The notes under the pieces: model-generated
What the model was told of the DNA's origin: nothing
The model's input: the letters and a program-made list of their open reading frames with translations, nothing else
The model's database searches: none
Shown here: positions 10,606 to 21,127 of the stretch, piece by piece
Position numbering within the stretch: the first letter of the stretch is position 1
How the letters are laid out: every line of letters starts with the position of its first letter
Source of the DNA: Phymatolithon calcareum
Taxonomy: Eukaryota; Rhodophyta; Florideophyceae; Hapalidiales
Assembly: GCA_977006965.1 (NCBI GenBank)
Contig: OZ345354.1
Coordinates: 3,286,001-3,350,000 of the forward strand
Direction: 5' to 3'
DNA: 64,000 nt
Made by a program: the position numbers and the translations under genes

Positions 10606-11481
10606 TGCTTCCGGCAGAGGCGTTGCTCACCATCGTCGGCAAGATGGCGTTTTTGTCTTCGACCTTGTGTGTGACCTCGTCTTTGAAAGTATCGCGAACA
10701 TGGGCCAACTTCTCTTGAAAAAGAGTAGCTCCAGCAGACGGTACAGCATTTGGGTACTTTCACAGAAGGTGCTCAATGTCGATAAGATGACTGCGGAAGA
10801 GATTGAGTTCGTCACACAAGGATTGAAACTTTTATTGACTAAATTGGTAGGTTTTGTAACGCTTCTTGTACTCTTGGCTTGCGTGCACAATTCGCCAAAG
10901 ACGGCGAGCGACCATGGAATCACTGCAGCGGGACCCCTGCTCTTGTGCTCTGTCGACGCAAAAGAGCGGTGGACGGTGAACGTTGTCCAGCGACAGATAT
11001 TGGAAGAAGGCATCCGGGACTTTTGGCGGATGAAGACCTGGACCGGAGGGTAACCGGAATATGCCTTTCTGGATGGGTCTAGGAAGGCACACCATATTTG
11101 CGACAAGTTTCGAAAAGCACTTGAGCAGCGGTCCCTCTGCAATGATTCCAAACCCGCTGGCCATGTTCGGCAATTGCGCACGCAAGCCAAGAGTATCAAG
11201 AAGCGTTACGAAACCTACCAAGTTGGTCAACAAAAATGTCAGTCCTTGTGTGACGAGCTCGATCGAGGACACATTTTTTAGCATGTGTTAAGGACCTAAA
11301 CTCCCATCTTTGAAGCGCTCTCACTGGCCGAAACAATGCTCATAAACTGGATGAAAATTTTAATTATGTCGTTGGCATCGACGAGACTGCATACAGTTTC
11401 AAGAAAATGTGTAGAAACAAGTGAAATATTTTCAAGTTTAAAGTCAGCAAAAGTTTCCAGTGCTTGACGGTAATCAATCAT
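10606..11481 (-). pseudogene. Remnant N-terminus of the STAND gene plus inverted copy
   Basis: Minus-strand segments in changing frames look like protein: LFQEKLAHVRDTFKDEV and KASRAFLAKHLG (10740-10560), YKKRYKTYQFSQ*KFQSLCDEL (about 10860-10800), and YRQALETFADFKLENISLV (11481-11296). They would extend the STAND gene upstream of 10605. The plus strand at 11060-11280 encodes a second version of one segment (SIKKRYETYQVGQQKCQSLC). Stops and shifts between the pieces show decay. I cannot say where the original start was. Confidence 0.45.
10780..11285. repeat. Inverted repeat of an N-terminal gene segment
   Basis: Sequence at about 10800-10945 and the reverse complement of about 11128-11285 are roughly 80% identical by eye. 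Both encode the same peptide pattern (KKRYxTYQ...QSLCDEL), one on the minus strand and one on the plus strand, with about 180 bp between them. Confidence 0.7.
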
Positions 11482-12939
11482 TACAGAAAAATCCTTACCG
11501 GGTTTCTTTCAAACAGTTTCAGCTTCTCGTCGGGGCGCAACCTGAATTTTACTATAATTTTCGCCCCTTTCCTTTGCCGATTTGAAGAAGTAGCGACGGG
11601 TGCACGCGCAATGCCTCGACAAGCGCCTCGCGCAGGGCGGTGCCATCGCACAAATTCCCCACGGCGTGTCGGCGGGGGCTGAGAGCGACGCGAAGAGCGA
11701 CACGAGCCCGCTGGCGATGCTTTTCGGTACTGCACTGGTGAGAAGCACCTGAGAATGCTCGGCGAGAAGGGTGCGGTCAGCGTGCGAGACGTGCGCGCCA
11801 CCAATGCGCGTGATGGGAGCCGCAAACGGACTGCCCGGCCCGGAAGTGCGCGCGCATTTGCCGTCATTGACACGGGAAACGATCGCGGGGAAGTAATCAC
11901 CAGTACCAGTGACAGGCTACTCTCTAGCATCGCGCGGCGACTAACGCTGGTCGCACTGGTAAAACTCTGCTTCATATCGAAACGAATCGAAACTGCGGTC
12001 AATGTGATGTCAACGAAGTATCACCCATTGGATAACACGTGCATCGGCAACGGCAGGACGTACCGCCACACTATGTGCCTCCGCGATTTCAGACTCGCCA
12101 ATGGCCCCCACAGGCCGCTGGTGCGCCACGTCAAACTCGGTGCGAGGCGGCGGGAAACTGTCAAGTCGTCGTGCTCTTTCTCATTGCTTTCTCGGACGAT
12201 TCCTCATGAGGCGGAGATTACGAGGCCAAGCACATGAGTGAGAGGCGCGAGAAAGGCTGTATCCCACGACCATTTTTAATTGCTACAGTACGTCATCTCC
12301 ACCGGCCGCTCTGTTCCATCTAACCCATCGCACACGCCTCCGCGATGATGGGCACGACTTTCACGCCGAACAGCTGCCACAGCCTCGCACATGCCCCTAT
12401 GCCCAAGGTGAGCGAAGCCGGTCAGACCCCCCCGTTCTCCGGCATCCCGGCAGTCTTGCAAAGTGCGCAGAAGCGCGGGAACGGCACACGTCACGGCGCC
12501 GTACACCACAATGTGGCATCTCGTGTGCAGCGTGGGATACCGTCGCAGCTCCAGTGCCGACGTGGTGCACGCACCACATCGCGTGAAGCACACGCCGCGT
12601 AGCAACGGCGGGTACAGGCACAACGCCTTCGGAAGCGTTGCACGTAGCGCTATTCCGCACAATTCACGCTACGAGCGCGCGGCGTGGTGGCTGCGGCGGC
12701 GGGTTGGCGTACGCACTCGCCTACCATGGAGCAGCGAATTTCTTCCAGAAGGATGCTGTGCGCGCGTGACGCCAGCAGTAGTGGACAAACAGTAAGGCGA
12801 CGAAGGTCCTAACGTGGGTGCCGTCAGGGATGTCCAATTGCGCGAGCGCATCGGGGATGTAAGGTCGAGCATGGCGGGAGTGGGCTCGAGCATTGTGAGT
12901 AGAGAAGAATTTCACATCCGCTATAGTCCTAACTTGATT
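11482..12939. other. GC-rich decayed region, possible repeat-protein pseudogene on minus strand
   Basis: Short protein-like pieces occur on the minus strand in all three frames, for example DGTALREALVEALRVHPSLL near 11650-11590, VAHQRPVGAIGESEIAEAHS near 12130, and GACARLWQLFGVKVVPIIAEA near 12340. They suggest an alpha-helical repeat protein (ARM/HEAT-like), but no single frame is maintained. I see no intact gene here. Confidence 0.3.
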
Positions 12940-13560
12940 GAGGTTCTGTGCATGCGTTAACGGATACTGTGGTGGGCGTTTTCCGAAGAGATGTTCGTTG
13001 CAGAGAGCGTGGACGGGTTGATCCGGCAGAGCAGTAAGAAAGAAAAGAAATGCTGGAAATTGGGCCATCGTACATTCAGCACTTGTTTTCTGTCCAGAGC
13101 TCGACCTGTTCAACTACCGGCTACGAGCTGGATATAACAAGATCGAGGGCAACCGGTGAAGCGGAGTGTTGCGTGGCCAAACGGAGATGTGGTCAAGCCG
13201 AACTGTACACGTTTTCATTGTGTGCCATTGCGCCGCGACGCGGTAGACATTCGTCTTCGTCCCTGTTTTGAAGTTTTGATAATCATTTTTCTGCGTTCAA
13301 TGAGATTTTATTTTATGCACATTGAAACACTCGTACGTTGAAGTCCTTTTTACACCGACTGTTACAGTATTGCTCCAGTGGTCCAAACAGATGTCTTCAA
13401 ACAGATGCGATGAATAAATACCACGCCTCGGGGTTCATGGACGTGATCGCAGATAGGAGTTTACTGCGAATGCTAAGGGATCTGGAGCGTGGAAAAAGCG
13501 AAAACTCTTATCTAATTGCCCGACAAAATGTCATCCATTTGTGGAGCCTACCTAAACAGC
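12940..13560 (+). repeat. Dispersed repeat C, copy 1 (possible LTR)
   Basis: Closely matches 21870-22730, with about 220 bp less in the middle. Shared landmarks are CCGAAGAGATGTTCGT, a TATA-like GAGCTGGATATAA, CGGTGAAGCGGAGT, and GATGAATAAATACCAC with an AATAAA signal. Promoter then poly(A) signal, followed at 13565 by repeat B with its primer-site-like segment, fits a retroelement LTR plus leader. Confidence 0.7.
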
Positions 13561-13564
13561 AAAA

Positions 13565-13840
13565 GAGTTGCCGAGATACTCCTAAGGGATCTGGTAAAGG
13601 CATCAAGTCTCTACTTTTGAGTTGGTGATAGAGATCACAACTCGCGGGAGCCAGCCCGACTATTTCATGAAATCGGGCAGGCCATGAAAGCAATTACATC
13701 ATAAACTCTATGGAATAAATGTTTCCATCTCCTCTGCAACACCGGGTTTAGGAGCTAAGTCAAGCATCGATGCTGCCGTGACAATACTGTATTAACATAA
13801 TACAGTATGAATGAGATATCTAAAGCGTTAGTTGTCTCTT
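13565..13840 (+). repeat. Dispersed repeat B, copy 2
   Basis: Homologous to 5115-5370; includes TTGGTGATAGAGATCACAAC and AACTCTATGGAATAAATG. It lies directly after repeat C copy 1 and before the coiled-coil ORF, which suggests one element spanning about 12.9-14.6 kb. Confidence 0.65.
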
Positions 13841-13843
13841 TGA

Positions 13844-13889
13844 AAGTACCTGGCGTGGGGGAAAGAGACTTTTTCCCCACGTCAAGTAC
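13844..13889. repeat. Imperfect hairpin upstream of coiled-coil ORF
   Basis: AGTACCTGGCGTGGGG and the downstream CCCCACGTCAAGTACT pair over 16 bp with two mismatches. Confidence 0.6.
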
Positions 13890-13919
13890 TATCATACCAT
13901 AAAACCATATCCCTTATGT

Positions 13920-14471
13920 TTGGCCACACCACCAGAGCTAAGACGCAAGAAATTTGGAGAGCACTTTGCGTTGCGACTCCTGCATGCGAAACGGAACCTG
14001 GAGGAAAGCAAGCAAAACGAGGGCAAAGATGAGGACTTGGTGCAGGCACAGAGGGATATCCGATACCTCGAAGAGCACGAACTGTTGAACGCCCCAGCGA
14101 AGAGGGCCGTGGACGGAAAGGTCACCCACAAGGATGAGAAACTGCGAATCTACCGAGCATGGAGCGCGACGGAGAAGGTCAAAAGACGAAAAATCAATGT
14201 GGATAAGAACGAGAATCAAAACCCCGTAATCCAAATCAAGGCGAGAAAACACAGACTTTGGGCATTCAAATGGTTTTTCGGCCGCTTCCCCCCGCGAAAC
14301 CCCTCGGCGTATGTCGACAACTACAACGAAATAGCAACGATGCTTCTGGAAACGCTTCAACTGGACCTAGCGCATCCACAGATGGGTGACAGAGCAGAAG
14401 AGGAAGTAAAACAAACGATGGACAAATTAATGATGCTACAAATCGAGATGAAAGAGGAGATAATGATGTGA
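13920..14471 (+). pseudogene. Coiled-coil retroelement-like ORF, 5'-truncated
   Basis: An open frame of about 183 codons, rich in Glu/Lys, with a helical N-terminal part. It has no ATG at its left end. Residues 1-60 share a pattern with the ORF at 33212-33856: RR..HxxxxFAL.L...KR.LEE.K...G.DED...A..DI.YL...E. Placed after repeats C and B and before a repeated 3' tail (14490-14600), it is best read as a gag-like or accessory protein of a retroelement family. No zinc knuckle or enzymatic motif is visible. The function is unknown. Confidence 0.45.
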
Positions 14472-14489
14472 TGATGGAGGCGATATCTT

Positions 14490-14600
14490 GTAGTCTTCTC
14501 TGGAATGGTTACAGCGCAATGCAAAGCTGCTCTGGTGTTGGCGTGTGCCGGCGTTGAGGGCTTCTAAAATAAAAACATACAGTTTCCCTCCCATAAAATC
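14490..14600 (+). repeat. Dispersed repeat E, copy 1 (element 3' tail)
   Basis: GCTCTGGTGTTGGCG ... GGCGTTGAGGGCTTCTAAAATAA and the following ACAGTTTCCC match 27990-28110. It may be a 3' untranslated end with a poly(A)-like signal. Confidence 0.6.
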
Positions 14601-15565
14601 ATAACCAACGTTTTGTAAGAATGTGCCATGTCTGCCCATTGCTGCTCGTACCTACCATACTCGCTTCCACTCGCATCCGCCATAATCTCACTCCGATTTA
14701 TAAACTGCTCTCATCTCTACATTTCACTTCTGTCAAGAAGACCACAACCCGACATCTGCTCTCCTCATACAACCCCGACATCGTCAACAGCAACCGTTTT
14801 AGCTAAGCACACAGCTTCCTCAATCTACAACAACATTGAATGGGACCTGCACGACATCAACTTCACGTGCAGGGTACCCGCTGTGGACTTCTTGCTCACA
14901 CAGTATGCGCGCTCGAGGTCCACAACTCCTTAAGATGGAACGTTCAGATCTCTCCCGCAGTTCAGGCATTACATTCTTACTGTTTCCTATTTCCATGTAG
15001 GCGCACCATTGCTAGCCATCATCGCTGTTCACCGAGGGATGTGTAATTGCATGTCTGGCATGAACTCCTTCGCACATTATGATTCCCGGATCTCCAGCAC
15101 AGCATGAGTGTGCGATCTGATTTCTCCCGCGCATCATTCCGAAGGGGGTGGCCTCCCGCCATGCCCTCACCCGCGCTCTGCGCAAGGACCATCTTCTTGT
15201 GCACTTGATCGATTTGCTCATTTCTGGATTCCACACTAGGTCTGCTACCGTGTGTACAGGCCCTCATTCCAATCTCTACCATAGCAGATACGAAATTCGG
15301 CACTGTTGTACCCACTAATTACACACTTCGACGGTAAAATAGATTCTCACTGAAGTTGTTGTCTTGATGCTATATTGCCTGCTCAGCGAAGCAGCGTCTC
15401 GTCTTGAAATAATCGGTGATACAGGTCTACTTGGTTCATAACTATGGATTGTATCCTTCTTTCTTTCTTTAATGCAGAAAGACCGCTCACACGGAAGGTG
15501 AGCGTCTAAAGCTGTTCTGTAACTGCTTCTCACTGTCCAGAAATTTGAGTATGGCTAAGTGTTTC
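14601..15565. other. No confident gene
   Basis: Short open frames only. The minus strand at 15315-15019 has a moderately protein-like stretch (VESRNEQIDQVHKKMVLAQS) that may belong to the LINE whose tail lies just to the right, but it has no recognisable motif. Confidence 0.3.
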
Positions 15566-15769
15566 TCACGGATCTTCTACGGTTTTTTCACCCACTCTAC
15601 TATCAAAGTTACGTCTGGAGATGGAATGTCCACCACACTTTAAAATCAGGTGCTTGGCAGTTTCTTTGCGGCCAGAATTACACGCTTTGCACACGGGGTC
15701 GTACGACGTTGTCATGCCTAAAGACCGCCACCATGGGGTGCAGTCTCCAATCAGATGAAGTAAGATCAC
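15566..15769 (-). pseudogene. Non-LTR retrotransposon C-terminal zinc-motif fragment
   Basis: DPVCKACNSGRKETAKHLILKC carries the C-x2-C...ET..HL...C signature found after the RT/RNase H region of many LINE proteins, where a bound zinc is inferred. Only about 67 codons remain. A second version (CKTCSARTKETVGHLLLRC) lies at about 36060-36100 on the minus strand. Confidence 0.65.
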
Positions 15770-16914
15770 CTCTGCCCGTGGATTTTATATATGCGAACGA
15801 CAGCACCCGTGATCAGAATGCATTATGGATTGTGGTGTCCCGCGTAATACAAACCAAATAGTGTGGATGCATTCATGATGGAAAGCTAAAAAATTTAAAG
15901 ATGCCAGTGACAATACTGCGGCCCTCGAACGGCCCGTCGCACTCGCACTCGCCATGCATGCATCTCACATGGAAACTTCTAAATTATACACTCACCGTAG
16001 TCGAGCACTTGGCAAAGAGAGTACAGTAGTGGTGTAATTAATTGTTGGGGCAGGAGCCACTCTGCGGCACGCAATACGCCATAACTTTTTGTGCTATGAG
16101 AAGTTTGCAAATTGTTGTTCTGTTGTGGTGTCATATGCATGGTACGATCGAAACCTGACGTTGCACCGCCGCGTCGAACCGGCGCATCGTCCGAACTTTC
16201 GTTTCTACCATCATGATGGTCGACGAACTCATCGGACGGCATCACATTCAGGTTGCGGCGCGTTTCGACACGTTTCTACACAAGACAGTACCGCACTGTG
16301 TGCAATCCGCATTGTGGCATCATTGAAAAAGAAGTTGCCTCTCTCCGCTCTTTGCCAAATGCTTGCTCAACAACGCGTTGCAGACAAGACGATAAGTGCA
16401 ATTTGCACTGCCCTTCTTGTTCTTTCCTCATCTACCGCAAAAGCATGCCATCAGTGACGTCATCTTCGATGTGCCCTCATCGCGGATGCCGCGCAGCACA
16501 TACTTCTCGATGATACACTTGCCTCTGTGTCATCAGCCACGAGTACAAACAAGAAGCCGTTCAGCGATGAGGAGCTCTGTCGCCGCCGACCATCCGAACT
16601 CCTGGTTCACTGCGCAGAAACGCATGCGGATCGTACCCAATTGCGACAAGATCAGACTGACCACGAAGGCCATCGCCGGCTCTGTTGCCGCCCGGTTGCC
16701 GCCCGGGTGCCCACGCATGACTGCAAATGTAAATCGCATTCTTCCACTCCACCAAAGAGGAAATTGCCAACGGATCGCCGTCCATGCAGTGAATCACTTC
16801 CAGATGATACAGTGTATTGGCAAACTCAATGCTCAGCATAAATATTCCGGAACACTACCCATGCCGCAAACGCCCTATCTTGAACATGAAATCCCATAGC
16901 AAGAATCCATAGTG
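15770..16914 (-). other. Unresolved region, possible multi-exon gene on minus strand
   Basis: Several protein-like minus-strand pieces occur without a joined frame: VIHCMDGDPLAISSLVEWKN near 16790, FVVSLILSQLGTIRMRFCAV near 16650, IIEKYVLRGIRDEGTSKMTS followed by LMACFCGR near 16500-16440, and a 15979-16245 stretch. The IIEKY..RG...TSxMxxxxxCFCG pattern faintly recalls Cys-rich PLAC8 proteins. I could not build a consistent exon model. Confidence 0.25.
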
Positions 16915-17527
16915 CTAATCATCAATTTCCAAATCCTGAGGCTCCCCGCCCGGACGCGGTCCCCCAAAGAAGAAGTAATTGATAAGTTTCTCCAACTCTT
17001 CCGCCGGCAATGCGCCCTCCATTCTAAACTTAAGCTCTCCGTCCTTGATGAAGAACAGAGTGGGAAGACTTCCTTCCAACGACCGCAAATGCACATACAG
17101 GTTAGTGCTCGCGTCCAAAACATCTCAAACAAAAAAGTACATCCATGGGGGAAACTTACCCGCGCACCATCATCGCCGACGCAAGCTGGGGATACTTCTC
17201 AGTGTCTAACTTTAGAATGTCCACGGCATCCCCGTAACGTTCGGCAACCGTCTCCAGCTGCGGCAGCATGAACTGACAGGGACCGCACCATTTCGCATAC
17301 GCATCCAGAACTATCGGTCGCGCTGCAGCCTTGATTGTCAAGTCCAGTTCATCGCCCGACACCTCGCGTGCTCCGGTCGTGCGGCCTGTCGCGGTTGCGT
17401 GCGGCGTCACACGCGCGCGGCGTGAAATTGGTATTTGCGGTGCGCGGAATGTTCTTCGGGTTGCGGGTGATGACACGCTTGTGGGGCACGCATGCACGGC
17501 GAGCACGGCCGGTGCGGAAAACGCCAT
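16915..17527 (-). CDS. Plastid-targeted thioredoxin (CITRX/Trx z-like)
   Basis: Two exons: 17527-17160 and 17068-16915, joined across a 91-bp intron (GTAAGT donor at 17159, AG acceptor at 17069-17070), giving 173 aa. The splice restores the thioredoxin strand MMVRG-LPTLFFIKDGE. The active site WCGPC is at residues 80-84; the cis-Pro is in RGLPT. The first ~50 residues are Ala/Ser/Arg-rich with MAFSAPA at the start, as expected of a plastid transit peptide; an upstream ATG at 17626 is possible. Thioredoxins reduce target disulfides; LPTLFFI and the acidic C-terminus (GGEPQDLEIDD) look most like plastid Trx z/CITRX or a related type, but subtype is inferred. The start faces the palindromic array at 18.1 kb. 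Confidence 0.85.
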
Positions 17528-17719
17528 GCTGGGGTTGGGGAAGGAGCGAACACAGAGGTCTGCACAGGAGATCGACACAGGACGATGGTTCCGAGTGCGG
17601 CAGATTAATCTGTTACACGTGTTCATGGTGGCGGGCAGACTTGATATGCTTACAGAAGGATGCATGCGCAAGAAGGGAAACCTACAGATGAAATTTGTTA
17701 GAGCGAACGGGAGCAACGA

Positions 17720-17990
17720 CTGACGAAGAGCTGTTGCTCAAGCTCGTTCTTTGGGAACAATTTGTTTCTCTTCCGCGGCATAGAGCATTCAGGCTCTAAT
17801 AACGTCGACTCCTTGTGAGTCCTTCGCATTGTTACCCCAAGGCTGTGCAAATGTGCGAGTTGTAGCTCTCTCTAGCTCTTTGGGAATTTTTGATGCTCTT
17901 GCGCAGAAGAGAGAGTTTAGGTTCTGACAGCGTTGATTCTTTTTCAATCCTTACTGTTGTTACTTTAGGGCTCCACGGATGCGTTGGTTG
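17720..17990. repeat. Imperfect tandem duplication, ~134-bp unit
   Basis: Two adjacent units share GCTCKTTCTTTGGGAA-like starts, a CTCTAATAACGTCGA/TTCTGACAGCGTTGA segment, GAGTCCTT/CAATCCTT and TTGTTAC. It lies just upstream of the thioredoxin gene. Confidence 0.55.
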
Positions 17991-18129
17991 CGACAGGATT
18001 ATGATACATAATACTGACACTGCTGGAATTCACGAGCGCAGAGATACAATTCTACGTCCAAGTGTATCTTTACTTATGGCTGCACCTCCGGAGAGTCCGC
18101 AACAACAAAAGCTGACAGCTTCTGCAGTT

Positions 18130-18595
18130 TTCTGGAGGAGGAATATGCAGAATTCGAATTCTGCATTTCTATTCAAGGTGAGAACAATCGTTCGCATGTT
18201 GAAGATGATCGACGGTTCTAACATTGGTAACCCTATCCAAAACTGAGCCGTTCTCTCAGACTAAGAGCATAATAATGATAGTTCTCCTGGACTTTGAATT
18301 TTGCATAGTTTATCTTTTCAAGATGAGAACGATCGTTCTCATCTTGAAGATGATCGTCGACTCGATTATTGGTAACCCTATCAAAAATTGAGCCGTTCTC
18401 TTAGGCTAAGAGCATAGTAATCAATGTTCTTCCGGAATTTTGCATAATTTATCTCGTCATGATGAGAACGATCGTTCTCATCTTGAAGATCATCTTCAAC
18501 GATCATGATGATGATGATCGTTGGTTCTAATATCGGTAACCCTATCAAAAAACGGAGTCGTTCTCTCTAACTTCGAGCATAAGAAATGCGGTATT
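18130..18595. repeat. Three-unit array with palindromic cores
   Basis: Three units of about 140-150 bp repeat in direct order. Each has a GATGAGAACGATCGTTCTCATC-type core (18177-18198 degenerate, 18317-18348 perfect 32 bp, 18461-18482 perfect 22 bp), then GGTAACCCTATC, GAGYCGTTCTCT and AGCATAR. Core spacing is about 145 and 139 bp. Unit 1 also has a 22-bp palindrome ATGCAGAATTCGAATTCTGC.. at about 18145-18166. Confidence 0.9.
18317..18348. repeat. 32-bp perfect palindrome
   Basis: Arms start TTCAAGATGAGAACGA; every base pairs with no spacer. It could fold as a cruciform or serve as a dimer binding site. Confidence 0.95.
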
Positions 18596-19281
18596 TTGTC
18601 AATCGATGCCGCAGTGAAGCCTATTGAAGATGTAAAAAAATATTCAGGAGGGACTAATACTGTCAGTGATGCATTACAGGCCTAAGATCTCATTTCATCA
18701 GGAGCGGAATACGACATCGTCTCATTTTCCCTACTCAAGGTTAAAAAAACCAACTTCGACTCATGCCTGTATGCAGTCCTGGCGACAGGAGTAGTTCCAT
18801 TCGGTACAACAAGGCAATCCATGCACTTCCCGTTAAACGAACAAGATAATTTTTTTTCCATCTATAACAATTAAAATCATTAATAATCTCTCCATTTGCG
18901 ACAGCACTTGTACGCATGGAAAGTCAGGGGCTCTCTCACGGCTGAGCTTCGTTGAGAAACACGTGCGCTGCATTGTCTCACAACACCTAAAGCCCCAGAG
19001 GAACCTGTTTTTCCATTGAAATCATGAACAGTGCCAGTGCTATTTGCCATGAGATGCGCCTGCCACGGATTTTCTTCAATCGAGATACTAGTAGGAAGAC
19101 CCGACTTTTTAGAAGAAATATGAGACGGGGGGCATGGCCCTCAACGATACAAGTAGGGTGTGTGCTGTACCCTGTGTACTCTTGTCCGACACGCAAGTTC
19201 TCTCTTTCATGCATCCGACCTCACGGTGCGAAACTCACCTCGCAGAAGTACTGCGATGTCGCCCGAAAGCTGACGCACAGA
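18596..19281. other. Upstream region of the channel gene
   Basis: AT-rich in part, with no convincing ORF. It should contain the promoter of the glutamate-receptor-like gene, but no clear TATA element close to the start is seen. Confidence 0.4.
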
Positions 19282-21127
19282 ATGTCGCTTCTCAATCGAT
19301 TATTCCAGACCGTATTGATTGTTTGCGTGTGCGCTCATGGCGTGCACAAGAGAAATGGATCCGGCTGTCTCACTCGTTTTAACAGCGACCCTGCGCATTT
19401 TAAGCCATGTTTATCGAACATTTGCTTTCTTTTTGTCCAAGAAAAACCGGTACGTCTGGCCTTTGCGTCCGTTCTTGCGAACCGGTTGGAAGCGTTGCAG
19501 AATTCTAATTTGCAAAGCATCTTGTAAATAGTTTGTCAGCCTTGATTCGCAGATGAAAAATGAAACGCATCAAAAACTCTTTCGTTGTAACAGCAGACTC
19601 AAGGCATTTCCGGGTCTTGAGGGCATTGCCTTCGATATTCACAACGAGATGAACATGGACCCTGATCCATTGTGTGTATGGGCTGGCAGTAATTGCAGTT
19701 TCAATCACATGGTCGACTTTGTCTTGCTGACCGCTAAAACACGCGCCACAGAGAAGTATCAATTTGGCATCTCTGGATTTCTCACCATTCTTCCCGGTCG
19801 TGTTTCGGAGTTCACCAGTCCAACAACACCATGGCTGGAAAGTCAGGTTGTCATTCTTGGACCAAGTCAGGACCCAACGGCAGATCCTGTGACGCGTGCA
19901 TTTGACGAGGTCTTTCATCCATTTCATCACTTAACATGGCTTATACTCACTTGCATCATTTTACTGTTTACTATACTTGCACTAATTATTGCCGTCGTCT
20001 TCTCCACACCATCAACATGTCTCAATGTTCTTGGAAATTTATTCGGCGACCGAAGTCAAGACCGAAGATATATCAATGACTTTGCGCACCATAAGTCTCC
20101 TGGGGAAGAAGACCTCCTAAATCTTCGTTTATTGAACAAGGCATCGCTGTTCATTCTCGGACTTTCTGTTTCGTCGTTTATCGTCATTGTCATCTTGTTT
20201 TACGAAATTTCCGTGGTCAATTTCATTTTCTCAGCAAAGCACCATAAGGTTGGTAAAAGTGTTACCAGTCTCACTCCAAAAGAATTGAGCTTTTACTCCG
20301 TGGCGAAAGGCACAGCAGAGGAGAGCGTCTGGAGAAGGGCTGGTATGTGCAGAACGCCGTTTCGTTTTTCATTTGGCTTCCATTGTGGACTAACCGTTCT
20401 AACCTCTTCTGCCCTCTTTTGCGGACATTCATTTCTGATCTAGTGGATCCTGACGGGACAAAGTTTCCAACAGAAGCGTCTTTTCCCTGGTATAGATGCC
20501 AAGGAAGTGATGATTGGTGAGTATACTTCATTCACAAAATTGGAATTAATTATTTTGATTGTTTAAACGATTCCGTACTAACAATATGCGCGTCTTTACC
20601 CATGAATTGCTGAACCTCAGTTACGACAAAATCCTCAACACCTCAGTTCCAACGAAATACATGGTAACCTTTGAGGTACGTGATGTTTCACTCAAACTAT
20701 TCACAATCCTTGGACTTGGTCACTAACAGCTCACTTTTCTAATACATCCTAATAGGCAGAAGCTAGCTACCAACTGAAGACAAGACAAGCTTGCGACCGT
20801 GTATCGATGTACGAAACAAGCACCCCAATATTTTCTTTCAGCGGTGGCTGGTATGTCGGAAAAGCAGTACCACCGCGCCTGCGTGTCGAGATTGATCAAC
20901 AGATTCTGCGTCTGAAACAAGAGGACAAAATGCGCCAAATTATCGAGAACAAGATCAAAGGTCTAGGCAAGGACTGCAATTCGAATAATCGACACATAGG
21001 CCCGGACGTCATTGCCATTCCACTGCTTTTCATCGTAGGACCATGCGTTTTGTTAATAGTTCTGCTGCTTTGCTGTGGTTGTGCTGTAAGATGTAGAATG
21101 AAGCAGACGAAAATAGAAGGAGATTAA
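19282..21127 (+). CDS. Ionotropic glutamate receptor-like channel, divergent
   Basis: Four exons fit GT-AG rules and phase: 19282-19449 (signal peptide MSLLNRLFQTVLIVCVCAHG), 19553-20516, 20621-20675 and 20756-21127, about 519 aa. Ligand-domain lobe 1 (GFLTILPGRVSEFTSP) leads to M1 (LTWLILTCIILLFTILALII), an M3-like helix (ASLFILGLSVSSFIVIVILF), lobe 2 (SVAKGTAEESVW; SFSGGWYVGKAV; RVEIDQQILRLKQED) and a final helix with a basic tail. The M3 gating motif of animal receptors (SYTANLAAF) is not present and the pore loop is not recognisable, so channel function is uncertain. One apparent single-base frameshift at about 20325-20335 separates GTAEESV from EKGWYVQNAVSF. It may be a sequencing error, an unseen intron or a real mutation. 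Confidence 0.6.

Noticed and set aside
11755-12237. 160-codon plus-strand frame
   Set aside because: No domain, opposite to better minus-strand peptide pieces, and explained by high GC.
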